In this document: in pieces, positions 17,823 to 27,875 of the stretch
Position numbering within the stretch: the stretch's first letter is position 1
How the letters are laid out: each line of letters opens with the position of its first letter
Source: REEB506 sp049317545
Lineage (GTDB): Bacteria > Pseudomonadota > Alphaproteobacteria > Caulobacterales > Aquidulcibacteraceae
Length of the DNA stretch: 64,000 nucleotides
Direction of reading: 5' to 3'
Assembly (NCBI GenBank): GCA_049317545.1
Contig: JBMOIB010000003.1
Span: 28,067 to 92,066, forward strand
The notes under the pieces: model-generated
What the model was told of the DNA's origin: nothing
Databases searched by the model: none
What the model saw: the letters and a program-made list of their open reading frames with translations, nothing else
Program-made: the position numbers and the translations under genes

Positions 17823-18317
17823 ATGGCGCAAGCGGGCGCAGCGCGCGAAGACGCGGCCGAAACCCTGGTCGGCGCAATCGTCGCCCTCGTGGCGATCGGC
17901 TTCCTAGCGTTTGCGCTGGCGCGCGCCGGCGCCGGTGAGGCGAGCGGCGGATATCGCCTTGTCGCGTCGTTCGATCGGGTCGATGGGGTCGCGATCGGAT
18001 CCGACGTTCGGATGTCCGGCGTGAAGGTCGGGACGGTGTCTTCGGTCGCGCTCGACGCTGCCGATTATCGCGCCAAGCTGACGATCGCCGTGGACCCCGC
18101 AATCAAGGTGCCCATGGATTCGACCGCCAAGATCGCTACCGATGGGCTGCTTGGCGGCGCGTTCGTTTCGATCGAGCCGGGCGGGGCCGCTGACATGCTG
18201 CCGGCCGGCGGTCAGTTCGAAAATACGCAAGGTTCGGTCGATCTCATTACGTTGTTTGCGGGGATCGCCGGCGGCGGCGCCCAAAAACAGACGAATTCAA
18301 GCGCCACGACGCCCTGA
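17823..18317 (+). CDS. mlaD: MlaD-like MCE domain phospholipid-transport protein
   Basis: A 164-residue protein with one N-terminal membrane helix (about residues 14-34, AAETLVGAIVALVAIGFLAF) and a single MCE domain (YRLVASFDRVDGVAIGSDVR, MSGVKVGTVSSVAL, then the GLLGGAFVSIEPGG loop). MlaD is the periplasmic substrate-binding ring of the Mla system that keeps the outer membrane lipid asymmetric. The permease and ATPase genes are not nearby, as is common in alphaproteobacteria. One base after the NDUFA12 stop, and its stop overlaps the next start (TGATG). Confidence 0.9.
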   Translation: MAQAGAAREDAAETLVGAIVALVAIGFLAFALARAGAGEASGGYRLVASFDRVDGVAIGSDVRMSGVKVGTVSSVALDAADYRAKLTIAVDPAIKVPMDSTAKIATDGLLGGAFVSIEPGGAADMLPAGGQFENTQGSVDLITLFAGIAGGGAQKQTNSSATTP

Positions 18318-18736
18318 TGCGCGCTCTTATCCTTGCTCTTTCGCTGGCGCTCGCGGCGTCGGCCTTGCCGGCTGCGGCCCAAACCGCCGATCCCGTTCCG
18401 CCGCCGCAACGCGCGGTCGGCGCCCCGGGTGCGCTCGCCATCCTGCGCGGGCTCGACAAGGTGACCGGGCAGTATCGCGACTTCCAAGCGCCGGTCGGCA
18501 AGGCGGTGAAGTTCCACACGCTGCAGGTCACCGCCCGCGCCTGCCAGAAGGCGCCGGCCGAGGAAGCGCCGGAAACGGCGGTCTTCATGGAAGTGACGGA
18601 TACGCCTCTCCAGAAGAAGGGGCAGCCGGCGCCCGAAACGTCGAAGATCTTCTCCGGCTGGATTTTCGCTTCGAGCCCCGCGCTCAACGCGCTCGAACAT
18701 CCTGTCTACGACGTCTGGGCGATCGACTGCCGCTAG
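18317..18736 (+). CDS. DUF2155 exported protein
   Basis: A 139-residue protein with a signal peptide (MRALILALSLALAASALPAA to AQ) and a DUF2155 body. Conserved points include LDKVTGQ, a first cysteine in TARACQKAP, FSGWIFASSPALNALEHPVYDVWAIDC and a terminal cysteine that may pair with the first. The family is restricted to alphaproteobacteria and has no known activity to my knowledge. It overlaps mlaD by one base, suggesting an envelope role. Its stop TAG overlaps the aat stop on the other strand within CTAG at 18733-18736. Confidence 0.82.
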   Translation: MRALILALSLALAASALPAAAQTADPVPPPQRAVGAPGALAILRGLDKVTGQYRDFQAPVGKAVKFHTLQVTARACQKAPAEEAPETAVFMEVTDTPLQKKGQPAPETSKIFSGWIFASSPALNALEHPVYDVWAIDCR

Positions 18737-19401
18737 GCCTCGCCAGGCGCCGCGATGGGCGCCAACGCGGCCATCGCCTCCGCTCCTGAAAGCGCCAAGG
18801 GCGCGCGGAGGAAATCGGCGTCGGCCGCGAGGGCGCGCTCCAGGCGAACCCGAAACTGCGCCCGCGGAATCTGCTCGACTCCGAATTGCGCCAAGTGGGC
18901 CGTCCAGAATTGCGCGTCGAGCAGTTTGAAGCCGCCGATCTTGAGGCGCGCGACAAGGTGGACGAGCGCGATCTTGCTGGCGTCGCGCGCGCGGGAAAAC
19001 ATGCTTTCGCCGAAGAACGCGCCGCCGACGCTCACCCCGTATAGTCCCCCGACGAGCGCGCCTTCATCGCGCACTTCCACGCTGTGGGCCTGCCCGCGGC
19101 GATGGAGCTCCAGATAAAGGTTCTGGATGGTCGGGTTGATCCAGGTCTCATCCCGGTCGCCGCGCAGCTCGGCGCAGCCTTGGATCACCGCCTCGAAGTC
19201 CTCATTGACGCTGACGCGCACGCGATCCCCGCGCACGGTGCGCGCCAGGCGGCGCGGCGCGTGAAACCGATCGATCGGCAGCACGCCGCGCCAATCGGGA
19301 TCGACCAGGAAGAGCTGGGCGGCCTCGCGGCTTTCGGCCATGGGGAAAACGCCGCGCCGGTAGCACGCGATGAGTTCGTCCGGGCCGAACCGCGCGCTCA
19401 T
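18733..19401 (-). CDS. aat: Leucyl/phenylalanyl-tRNA-protein transferase
   Basis: A 222-residue L/F-transferase, which adds Leu or Phe to the N-terminus of proteins with basic N-terminal residues and so marks them for ClpS/ClpAP (N-degron pathway). Family pattern: ELIACYRRGVFPMAE at the N-terminus, DPDWRGVLPIDRFH, TWINPTIQNLYLELHRRG, HSVEVRDEGALVGGLYGV and GAFFGESMFSR. The ATG at 19401 gives the canonical beginning; the frame is open farther upstream inside accC. It lies 10 bases after accC, so it is probably in the accC transcript. Confidence 0.95.
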   Translation of the reverse strand: MSARFGPDELIACYRRGVFPMAESREAAQLFLVDPDWRGVLPIDRFHAPRRLARTVRGDRVRVSVNEDFEAVIQGCAELRGDRDETWINPTIQNLYLELHRRGQAHSVEVRDEGALVGGLYGVSVGGAFFGESMFSRARDASKIALVHLVARLKIGGFKLLDAQFWTAHLAQFGVEQIPRAQFRVRLERALAADADFLRAPLALSGAEAMAALAPIAAPGEA

Positions 19402-19411
19402 CGATCGCCCC

Positions 19412-20755
<1,344 letters not shown>

Positions 20756-20762
20756 CGTGCGC

Positions 20763-21239
20763 CTATTCGAGCACGACGAGCGCTTCGCCGAATTCGACCG
20801 GCTGGGCGTCCGTCACGATGATCTGCGTCACGCGTCCGGCGCGCGGCGCAGGAATCGGGTTGAACGTTTTCATCGCTTCGACGATGAGGAGCGTCTGCCC
20901 TTCCGTCACGTTGTCGCCGACCTTGATGAACACCGCGGCGCCCGGCTCGGGGGAGAGGTAGGCGGTGCCGACCATCGGCGAAAGAACGGCGCCGGGATGG
21001 GCGCGCACATCGGTGCGGGCAGGTTCGGGCGAGGGCAGGGCAGGCGCCGCGGGCGGGTGATAGCTCGGCGCATAGGTCGAGGGGGCCGGCGCTGCGACCA
21101 TGACGCCGCCGCGCGCAAGACGCAGTTTCAAATCGCCCTGCTCGACCTCGATTTCGGTGAGGCCTGAATCGCGCAGGATGCCCGCCAGCTCGCGCACGAG
21201 GTCGGGATCGATGCCCGAGGCGTGGGTCTTTTCTTTCAT
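20763..21239 (-). CDS. accB: Biotin carboxyl carrier protein of acetyl-CoA carboxylase
   Basis: A 158-residue carrier subunit. The N-terminal helix-rich part (DLVRELAGILRDSGLTEIEV) is followed by a Pro/Ala linker (about residues 50-80) and the C-terminal biotinyl domain. The biotin lysine is K124 in VEAMKTFNPI; the residue after MK is T where many homologues have L or M. AAGGAG lies shortly before the ATG at 21239. aroQ is upstream in the same direction with a 49-base gap; aroQ-accB-accC is a common alphaproteobacterial order. Confidence 0.96.
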   Translation of the reverse strand: MKEKTHASGIDPDLVRELAGILRDSGLTEIEVEQGDLKLRLARGGVMVAAPAPSTYAPSYHPPAAPALPSPEPARTDVRAHPGAVLSPMVGTAYLSPEPGAAVFIKVGDNVTEGQTLLIVEAMKTFNPIPAPRAGRVTQIIVTDAQPVEFGEALVVLE

Positions 21240-21288
21240 CCGCCTGTTTCTCCTTACCGCGGGAGTGCGGCGCGCTTGTCGAGCGCGG

Positions 21289-21735
21289 TCAGTTTTCGCC
21301 GCCAACCATGGCGGCCAAGGCTTCGATGGCCAGCACATACCCTATTGCGCCGAGCCCGGCGATGGTTCCTCGCGCGGCGGAAGCCACATAGGAATGATGC
21401 CGGAACGGTTCGCGTGCCGCCGGGTTGCTGATATGGACCTCGACGACCGGGATCGTGATCGCCTTGATCGCATCGTGCAGCGCCACCGAAGTGTGTGTGT
21501 AGCCGCCGGGATTGATCGCCGCGCCGATCGCCATCCTGCCTGCTTCATGGAGCCAGTCGATCAACTGACCCTCGTGATTTGATTGTTCGAAGCGCAATTC
21601 GAGGCCGCGTTCCGCCGCCTTGGCGGCGCAGGCTGACCGCACGTCGGCCAAGGTCGCCGCGCCATAGATCCCCGGCTCCCGCGTGCCGAGGAGATTGAGA
21701 TTGGGCCCGTTCAGGACGAAAACGGTTCGGGTCAT
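21289..21735 (-). CDS. aroQ: 3-dehydroquinate dehydratase, type II
   Basis: A 148-residue type II dehydroquinase of the shikimate pathway, which dehydrates 3-dehydroquinate to 3-dehydroshikimate as a dodecamer. The active-site tyrosine lies in NLNLLGTREPGIYG; AAINPGGYTHTSVALHDAI, VVEVHISNPAAREPFRHHS and the late GTIAGLGAIGY complete the family pattern. I start at MTRTVFVLNGPNLN (21735) rather than five codons earlier. It is divergent from thiS across a 100-base gap. Confidence 0.96.
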   Translation of the reverse strand: MTRTVFVLNGPNLNLLGTREPGIYGAATLADVRSACAAKAAERGLELRFEQSNHEGQLIDWLHEAGRMAIGAAINPGGYTHTSVALHDAIKAITIPVVEVHISNPAAREPFRHHSYVASAARGTIAGLGAIGYVLAIEALAAMVGGEN

Positions 21736-21835
21736 GCAACGGCTTTCCACGAAGCCGCCCGGTTCGTCAACGCCTGGCGACCGCTGGGCGGCGCGCGAGG
21801 TTGTCGGCTCGGGCGGGCTGGCTTATGTCGGGCCC

Positions 21836-22048
21836 ATGGCGAACGAGATCCTTATTCTGGTGAACGGCGAGGACCGGCGTGCGCCGGCGCAGTCGACCAT
21901 CCTGTCGTTCCTCGAACACTTGGGCCTCAATCCGGCGCGCGTCGCCGTCGAGCGCAATCGGGAAATCGTTGCGCGGTCGCGGTTCTCCGACACCGGGTTG
22001 GCCGACGGCGATCGCATCGAGATCGTTCAGTTCGTGGGCGGCGGCTGA
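21836..22048 (+). CDS. thiS: Sulfur carrier protein ThiS
   Basis: A 70-residue ubiquitin-like protein ending in the required Gly-Gly (FVGGG). Its C-terminus is thiocarboxylated and passes sulfur to ThiG for the thiazole of thiamine. Typical features are LVNGEDRRAPAQSTILSFLE, VAVERNREIVAR and DGDRIEIVQFVGGG. The ATG at 21836 is the only start that gives the family length. No TPP riboswitch is visible in the 100-base gap upstream. thiG follows after 52 bases. Confidence 0.93.
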   Translation: MANEILILVNGEDRRAPAQSTILSFLEHLGLNPARVAVERNREIVARSRFSDTGLADGDRIEIVQFVGGG

Positions 22049-22100
22049 TTGCGCCGCGGGGCTGCATGACAAGCGTAACGCGCGCGCGCATATAGCGGTC

Positions 22101-22892
22101 ATGAGCGCGCCTTCTGATTTGTCGGTCGATCCCTTGGTCATCGCCGGGCGGACGTTTTCGTCCCGCCTCATCATCGGCACGGGGAAGTATAAGTCCTACG
22201 CCGAAAACGCCGCCGCTTTGGCGGCGAGCGGGGCGGAGATCGTCACGGTCGCTGTCCGCCGGGTGAATCTCTCCGATCCTTCCTCGGAGCGGCTCACCGA
22301 TCACATCGACCCGTCGAAGACCGTTTTTCTCCCTAACACTGCCGGCTGCTTCACCGCTGAGGACGCGCTGCGGACTTTGCGGCTCGCCCGCGAGGCCGGC
22401 GGCTGGACCTTGGTGAAGCTCGAAGTGCTCGCCGACCAGAAGACGCTCTATCCCGACATGGAGGAGACGCTGCGGGCCGCCAAAGTCCTGGTCGCCGAAG
22501 GCTTCGAGGTGATGGTCTATTGCAGCGACGATCCGGTCTACGCCCGCAAACTCGAGGATGCGGGCTGCGTCGCAATCATGCCGCTCGGCTCGCTGATCGG
22601 GTCGGGCCTGGGCGTGCAGAACCCCGTCAACATCCGCCTGATCGTCGAGCAGGCGCGTGTGCCGGTGATCGTCGACGCCGGGGTCGGCACGGCGAGCGAC
22701 GCCGCGATCGCCATGGAGCTCGGCTGCGACGGCGTACTCATGAATACCGCGATCGCCGAAGCCAAGGATCCGATCCGCATGGCGCGCGCCATGCGCCACG
22801 CGGTCATCGCCGGGCGCGAAGCCTACCTGGCCGGGCGCATGGGGAAGAAGCGCTATGCCGATCCAAGCAGCCCCCTGGCGGGGTTGATCTGA
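22101..22892 (+). CDS. thiG: Thiazole synthase
   Basis: A 263-residue thiazole synthase that joins DXP, dehydroglycine and ThiS sulfur. The Schiff-base lysine is K106 in WTLVKLEVLAD. Other signatures are RLIIGTGKYKSYAEN, VFLPNTAGCFTAEDAL, AIMPLGSLIGSGLGVQNP and VDAGVGTASDAAIAMELG. Length is normal. The ATG at 22101 is chosen from homologues; upstream in-frame sequence lies within thiS. With thiS it forms a minimal thiazole operon; thiF, thiO and thiC are not in the window. Confidence 0.96.
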   Translation: MSAPSDLSVDPLVIAGRTFSSRLIIGTGKYKSYAENAAALAASGAEIVTVAVRRVNLSDPSSERLTDHIDPSKTVFLPNTAGCFTAEDALRTLRLAREAGGWTLVKLEVLADQKTLYPDMEETLRAAKVLVAEGFEVMVYCSDDPVYARKLEDAGCVAIMPLGSLIGSGLGVQNPVNIRLIVEQARVPVIVDAGVGTASDAAIAMELGCDGVLMNTAIAEAKDPIRMARAMRHAVIAGREAYLAGRMGKKRYADPSSPLAGLI

Positions 22893-22904
22893 GAGGGCGG
22901 GGGC

Positions 22905-23029
22905 TCACCCCTCATCCGTCTCGCCTGCCGCGCTTGCGATCCGCCTTCTCCCACAAAGGGAGAAGGGCGCCGCAATGCTCCTTCTTCCCTTGTGGGAGAA
23001 GGTGGCGCGGAGCGCCGGATGAGGGGTGA
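22905..23029. repeat. Inverted pair of REP-like palindromic elements
   Basis: Two short elements face each other after thiG. The left copy (22905-22966) begins TCACCCCTCATCCG and ends CTTCTCCCACAAAGGGAGAA; the right copy (22979-23029) begins CTTCTTCCCTTGTGGGAGAA and ends CGGATGAGGGGTGA. Each contains its own GGGAGAA stem, so the pair can fold as a long hairpin. The same family occurs near 49 kb. Such elements are typical of alphaproteobacterial intergenic regions and may also limit read-through from thiG. Confidence 0.8.
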
Positions 23030-23068
23030 ACCGCCAACGCATTTAGATTTGCGCTGCGAAGAGCGCCC

Positions 23069-23824
23069 TTAGCGCGTCTTCTTCGCGCCGCCGCCGGTCA
23101 GGTTCGCCGCGACGAGTTTTTCCAGCGAGGCGAAATCAGCGCCATGGACCCATTCGCCGTTGACCATGAAGGCCGGCGTGCCTTCGACGCGCGCCTGTGC
23201 GCCGAGGTCGTGGTTGTCGTCGATGAGCTTGGCGATGGCGGGGTCGTTCATGTCGCGGCGCATGCGCGCGACGTCGACGCCAACGCGCTTGGCGGTGGCG
23301 TCGATCAGCTTGGCGTTGAGCTCGCCCTTGGAGGACATGAGCGCTTGGTGGAAGGCGAGGTACTTGCCCTGCCGGATGGTCGCGATGGCGGCTTTCGACG
23401 CCTCGAGCGAGGCCGGGCCGAGCACCGGGTATTCCTTGAACACGACCCGCACGTCCTTCCGGGTTCGGACGGTGTTCATCATCCAATCGAGCGAGGCTTT
23501 GCAGTACCCGCAGCGATAATCGAAGAACTCGACGACCACGACCTTGGCGTCTTTCGGGCCGACCGCGAAATGGCGCGGATCGGTCTCGATCGCCACGCGG
23601 CGCTGTTGCTCCTGGCGCTTGCGCAGGACGCCGATCGCTTCGTCGAGCACTTCCGGGTTCGACACGAGATACTCGCGCACGATCTGGCGGACGCGCGCTT
23701 CCTCTTCCTTCGAGAAGGCCGGTTTGCCCGGCGCCTGGGCGACGGCGGGCGCGGCGATAGTCGCAAAACCGAGAACGAGCCCGATGAGGGCTGTCGCGAA
23801 CAGACGGAAACGCAAAATCTTCAT
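23069..23824 (-). CDS. ScsC/DsbA-like periplasmic thiol oxidoreductase
   Basis: A 251-residue exported thioredoxin-fold protein. A signal peptide covers about residues 1-30 (ending AVAQ). Residues about 36-76 (FSKEEEARVRQIVREYLVSN, EVLDEAIGVLRKRQ) match the N-terminal helical domain of ScsC-type proteins, which in known members drives oligomerisation. The active site is C105-G-Y-C108 in YRCGYCKAS, with the cis-proline loop in EGTPAFMVNG. It probably acts in disulfide formation or isomerisation in the periplasm. Start at 23824 gives the clean signal peptide. It lies downstream of the M48 protease gene on the same strand. Confidence 0.9.
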   Translation of the reverse strand: MKILRFRLFATALIGLVLGFATIAAPAVAQAPGKPAFSKEEEARVRQIVREYLVSNPEVLDEAIGVLRKRQEQQRRVAIETDPRHFAVGPKDAKVVVVEFFDYRCGYCKASLDWMMNTVRTRKDVRVVFKEYPVLGPASLEASKAAIATIRQGKYLAFHQALMSSKGELNAKLIDATAKRVGVDVARMRRDMNDPAIAKLIDDNHDLGAQARVEGTPAFMVNGEWVHGADFASLEKLVAANLTGGGAKKTR

Positions 23825-23918
23825 GCGGCTTCTTAAGGCATGGCGCGCCTTGCCCCGCAAGGGCGCCGAGGCAGGGATGGCGCAGTTGCCAAGCGGCGCC
23901 GATCGCCGACCTGGCTTA

Positions 23919-25307
23919 TCAGCTGCGGCCGCGCCCACGTTCGGCCGTGCGCGTTTCGTTTTCAGCAACAAGCGCAATGTCCGAGGCGCGCCTGTAGGCG
24001 GCGGTTCCTTCCGTCAGGCCCTTCTTGGCGATCTCCGCGAAGTACCGCGCACGCGGGTAGTTTCGGACCGAGAAGGCCTCCTCCGCGGTGGCGAGCTTGG
24101 CCATGGTTTCGTCGCCCTTGACGGCGTACGCGTTCGCCATTTCCCGCCAAGCATAGGCGTTGTCCGGCTCGGTGGTGACCGAGCGCTGCAGGAGGGAAAT
24201 GGCTTCATCGGCGCCGGCCTTGCCATTGGCGGCGGTCAGCGAGCGCGCAAGTCCCACCTCGAGCATGGGCGAGCCCGGCTTCAGCGCGACGGAGCGGCGA
24301 TACGGCTCGACGGATTCTTTTGCCTTGCCGCTTTCGAACAGGATCTGGCCGAGGAGTTCGTGGAAGTATGGATTGTTCGGTTCGGCTGTGATCAGCGCCT
24401 GCGTCTCTTTGACGGCTTGGCCCGTGTCGGGAACGCGGTAGGCGGCGACCGCGCGGGCGTAGCGCGCCGGCAGCGAAACGTCCTTGGCCGGATAATCGCG
24501 AAACGTCCGTCCCGGTTCATTGAGGAAGCCGCGGAGCTTGGCCTGCATCATCGCGAACCGGTGAAGGTCGTCCGCACTTTGCTTGGCGTCCTTGAAGGGG
24601 GATCCCTCGACCCGAGCGCGCAGCGCCTGCACACGTTCGGACGTCAGCGGGTGGGTCATCAGATAGGGCGGGATGCGCCGTTGCGCGAATTCGAATTGCC
24701 GAAGCTGGCGATCAAAGAATTCGATCAGTCCGTCAGGGGTCTGTCCGGTCTTTTCGAGGAAGGTGACGGCCATCTGGTCGGCGGTTGATTCCTGCACCTG
24801 CGTGTGGCGCACGAACGACGCCATCGCGAATTGCTGCGAGCCGGCGATCAGCGCCGCGCCGGCGTCGCCTGCACCGGCTGCGATCGCGAGAACGCCGAGC
24901 CCGATCGACACCATAGCCGGGACCATGGCGCGCTCTTGGGCCCTGGCCATTGAGGTGAGGTGTCCACCGGCGATGTGGCCGGTTTCGTGGGCGATGACGC
25001 CCTTGAGCTGCTCGGGATTGTCGGCCGTCATGATCAGGCCGGTATGGAAGAAGACGTTCTGGCCGCTCGAGACGAACGCGTTCAGGCTGGGGTCCTGGAT
25101 GATGTAGATCTTGATGTCTTTGGGCTCGAGGTCCGCCGCCCGGAAGATCGGGTCCGAATAGGCGCGCAGCGTGTCTTCGATTTCGGCGTCGCGGATCAGC
25201 GATTGCGCAGACGCGGCTGTAGCCGCCGCGAACGCGCCGAACAACACGATCGTCAAGGCCGCGAAGGCGCGGATCGCGCAGTGATGCCAGCGGCGCTCTA
25301 GGCGCAT
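23919..25307 (-). CDS. Periplasmic M48 metalloprotease with TPR tail, BepA-like
   Basis: A 462-residue exported protease. A signal peptide (to about residue 35, AASAQ) is followed by an M48 domain with the zinc motif HETGH (H107, E108, H111) and a membrane-proximal GLIMTADNPEQLKGV. The C-terminal half (about 270-440) holds TPR-like helices such as NPYFHELLGQILFESGKAKE and NAYAWREMANAYAVKGD. BepA proteins degrade or assist misassembled outer-membrane proteins. AGGAG lies eight bases before the ATG. The next gene upstream on the strand is rne after 126 bases. Confidence 0.9.
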   Translation of the reverse strand: MRLERRWHHCAIRAFAALTIVLFGAFAAATAASAQSLIRDAEIEDTLRAYSDPIFRAADLEPKDIKIYIIQDPSLNAFVSSGQNVFFHTGLIMTADNPEQLKGVIAHETGHIAGGHLTSMARAQERAMVPAMVSIGLGVLAIAAGAGDAGAALIAGSQQFAMASFVRHTQVQESTADQMAVTFLEKTGQTPDGLIEFFDRQLRQFEFAQRRIPPYLMTHPLTSERVQALRARVEGSPFKDAKQSADDLHRFAMMQAKLRGFLNEPGRTFRDYPAKDVSLPARYARAVAAYRVPDTGQAVKETQALITAEPNNPYFHELLGQILFESGKAKESVEPYRRSVALKPGSPMLEVGLARSLTAANGKAGADEAISLLQRSVTTEPDNAYAWREMANAYAVKGDETMAKLATAEEAFSVRNYPRARYFAEIAKKGLTEGTAAYRRASDIALVAENETRTAERGRGRS

Positions 25308-25433
25308 GCGACGCTCCTGTCAGTTAGCGCGACGCACGAGACGGGCGCTTTGAGGCGGCACTATGGCCTGGCGGTGTTGAACGCCGAGGCGGCCGCGCAA
25401 GCGGGACCGTCTCGGCGCCGGGTTCAACCCCTA

Positions 25434-27875
25434 TCATTCGCCAGTTTTTTTGCCCCAACGTGTCAACCGGGCGAAGAACTTCTCACGGCGCTCGCGATCC
25501 GGCGCGTAGTCGATGTCGCCGGCGTCCGCCGCGACGTCGTCTGCGGATGGTTCATCCGCCGTGGCGTTTGCGGGCTCTGAGGGCGGAGCGATGTCGGCGG
25601 CGGCTTCAACCGGCGCCCGGGGGGCCTCTGGAACAACCCGGGGCGCCTCTGGAACAAACGGAGCAGGCGGAGGATTGTCGGCGACGACCGTCAGCATCGG
25701 CGGTGTCCGGGGCTCGACGACTGGATCGTCGCCCGGCGAATCCATGGCCGCAACATCGTCGTCGCCATCGATCGCATCCTGGCCGGCGTCGGCGCCGTCC
25801 TGATCGCCGCCAGCCGGGCGTTCGCCGCGCCGCCGACGCCGCCGCCGTCGACGCGCAGCAGGCGCGCCGGGATCGTCGCCCGCCGGTTTGGCGGCTTCAG
25901 CAGCGGAGGTTTCCTCGCCGTCGCCTTCAGCGTCTGCAATGTCGCCTTCAACGGCGCCGTCGGCGATCGGGGCTGCATCGGGGCCGTCTTCGCGCCGCCG
26001 CTTGCCGCCGCGACGACCGCGCCGCCGGCGACGACGACGCTCGCCGTCCGCATCAGAGCCTGCCTGCTCGGCCGTGGGGCGCGCATCCTCGCCCGCTTCT
26101 TCGGCGTCGAGGTCGGCGTCGATTTCGATATCCTCGTCCGGCTCCGGCGGTTCAATCGAATGCATGGCAGCCCGAGCCGGCGCGCTGCGTCCGCGAGGCT
26201 CGCTGCGCGCTTCGGTCGGTTCCTGCGCCTCTTCCGTCTCGGTGTAGACGAGGCGCTCGCCCGTCGCGGCGATTTCAAAATCGGGAGCGAGCAAAGCCGG
26301 TGAACTGACGAACCGCAGGCGGACCGTGCGGGCCTCCTCCATCGCCGCCAGCATCGTGCGCTTCTCGTTGAGTACATAAAGCGCCACTTCACCCGGCGCC
26401 CGGACCTCGAAGGCGGTGCCCGGACGGCGCGCGCACTCCTCGTCGAGAGCACGCAGGAGGCGCAGTGCGCTCGATTCAACCGAACGCACGCGCCCGGTGC
26501 CTTGGCAATGGACGCAGACGTGCGAGGAACCTTCGAGAATGCCGGTGCGGCGGCGCTGGCGCGACAATTCCAGTAGCCCGAAGGCGCTGATCTTGCCCAT
26601 TTGGACGCGCGCGCGGTCGAAACGCAGGCAATCCTTCATGCGCTTCTCGACGAGGCGGTCGTTTTTCGCCTCTTCCATGTCGATGAAGTCGATGACGACG
26701 AGGCCCGCGAGATCGCGCAGGCGCATCTGGCGCGCGGCTTCCTCGGCGGCTTCGAGATTGGTCTTGAGCGCGGTTTGCTCGATGTTGCGCTCGCGCGTGG
26801 AGCGGCCGGAGTTCACGTCGATCGAGACCAGCGCTTCGGTCTGGTTGATGACGAGATACCCGCCCGAACGCAGGTTCACGACCGGCGAATAGATGCTCTC
26901 AAGCTGCCGCTCGACGCCCGTCTTGGTGAAGATCGGCGTCGGCTCTTTCCAGTGATGCACCTTCTTGGCGTGGCTCGGCATGAGCATGCGCACGAAGTCT
27001 TTCGCTTCGCGGTAGGCGGCCTCGCCCTCGACGTGGATGTCGTCGACGTCCTTATCGTAGAGGTCGCGGATCGCGCGCTTCACGAGCGAGCTTTCCTCGT
27101 AGATCAGGGCCGGCGCGACCGACCGCAGCGTGGTGTCGCGAATGTTTTCCCAGGCGCGGATCAGATATTCATAGTCGCGCTTGATCTCGGTCTTGGTGCG
27201 CTTGGCGCCGGCGGTGCGCACGATAAGGCCCATGCCGGTCGGCACTTCGAGCTCGGTGGCGATCTTCTTGAGGCGCTTGCGGTCGGCGCCATTGGTGATT
27301 TTGCGGGAAATGCCGCCGCCGCGCCCGGTGTTCGGCATCAGCACGCAATAGCGGCCGGCGAGCGAGAGATAGGTCGTCAGCGCCGCGCCCTTGGAGCCGC
27401 GCTCTTCCTTGACGACCTGCACGAGCATGATCTGCCGGCGGCGGATCACTTCCTGGATCTTGTAGCGGCGGGTGAGGATGCGGCGGCGGCGCTCTTCCAG
27501 CGCGGCCTGTTCGTCCTCGTCGTCTTCAACGGCCGGGGCAGCTTCCCCTTCAACGGGGGCGACGATCTCTTCCTCGTCGACCTGGTCGACCTGGTCGACC
27601 TCGGCCTTCAGGCGTTCGCGGTCGGCGGAGGGGATCTGGTAATAGTCAGGGTGGATTTCGCCAAACGCGAGAAATCCATGACGGTTGCCGCCGTATTCGA
27701 CGAACGCCGCCTGGAGGGACGGTTCGACCCGCGTGATCTTGGCGAGATAGATGTTTCCGCGAAGCTGACGTTTGTTTTGGCTCTCGAAGTCGAAATCATC
27801 GACCCGATGACCATCCAGAACGACGACGCGGGTCTCCTCGGGGTGGGCCGCGTCGATAAGCATTTTCTTGACCAT
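25434..27875 (-). CDS. rne: Ribonuclease E
   Basis: An 813-residue RNase E/G endonuclease, core of the RNA degradosome. The N-terminus KKMLIDAAHPEETRVVVLDG leads into an S1 domain interrupted by an acidic insertion with VDQVDQVD and a run of E/D (about residues 92-130), typical of alphaproteobacteria. Catalytic aspartates lie in ALVSIDVNSG and VVIDFIDMEEAK, and the zinc link is CVHCQGTG. After about residue 560 the tail is a low-complexity scaffold with alternating acidic stretches and arginine blocks (RRRRRRGRRGGKRRRE, ARRRRRRRRRGE), expected to bind RNA and partner enzymes. The ATG at 27875 has GGAG six bases upstream and gives the usual start; the 40 extra upstream codons are not conserved. 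Confidence 0.95.
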   Translation of the reverse strand: MVKKMLIDAAHPEETRVVVLDGHRVDDFDFESQNKRQLRGNIYLAKITRVEPSLQAAFVEYGGNRHGFLAFGEIHPDYYQIPSADRERLKAEVDQVDQVDEEEIVAPVEGEAAPAVEDDEDEQAALEERRRRILTRRYKIQEVIRRRQIMLVQVVKEERGSKGAALTTYLSLAGRYCVLMPNTGRGGGISRKITNGADRKRLKKIATELEVPTGMGLIVRTAGAKRTKTEIKRDYEYLIRAWENIRDTTLRSVAPALIYEESSLVKRAIRDLYDKDVDDIHVEGEAAYREAKDFVRMLMPSHAKKVHHWKEPTPIFTKTGVERQLESIYSPVVNLRSGGYLVINQTEALVSIDVNSGRSTRERNIEQTALKTNLEAAEEAARQMRLRDLAGLVVIDFIDMEEAKNDRLVEKRMKDCLRFDRARVQMGKISAFGLLELSRQRRRTGILEGSSHVCVHCQGTGRVRSVESSALRLLRALDEECARRPGTAFEVRAPGEVALYVLNEKRTMLAAMEEARTVRLRFVSSPALLAPDFEIAATGERLVYTETEEAQEPTEARSEPRGRSAPARAAMHSIEPPEPDEDIEIDADLDAEEAGEDARPTAEQAGSDADGERRRRRRRGRRGGKRRREDGPDAAPIADGAVEGDIADAEGDGEETSAAEAAKPAGDDPGAPAARRRRRRRRRGERPAGGDQDGADAGQDAIDGDDDVAAMDSPGDDPVVEPRTPPMLTVVADNPPPAPFVPEAPRVVPEAPRAPVEAAADIAPPSEPANATADEPSADDVAADAGDIDYAPDRERREKFFARLTRWGKKTGE

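Noticed and set aside
21736..21835. TPP riboswitch before thiS
   Set aside because: The gap is 100 bases and lacks the conserved CUGAGA-type core; nothing resembles a THI element.
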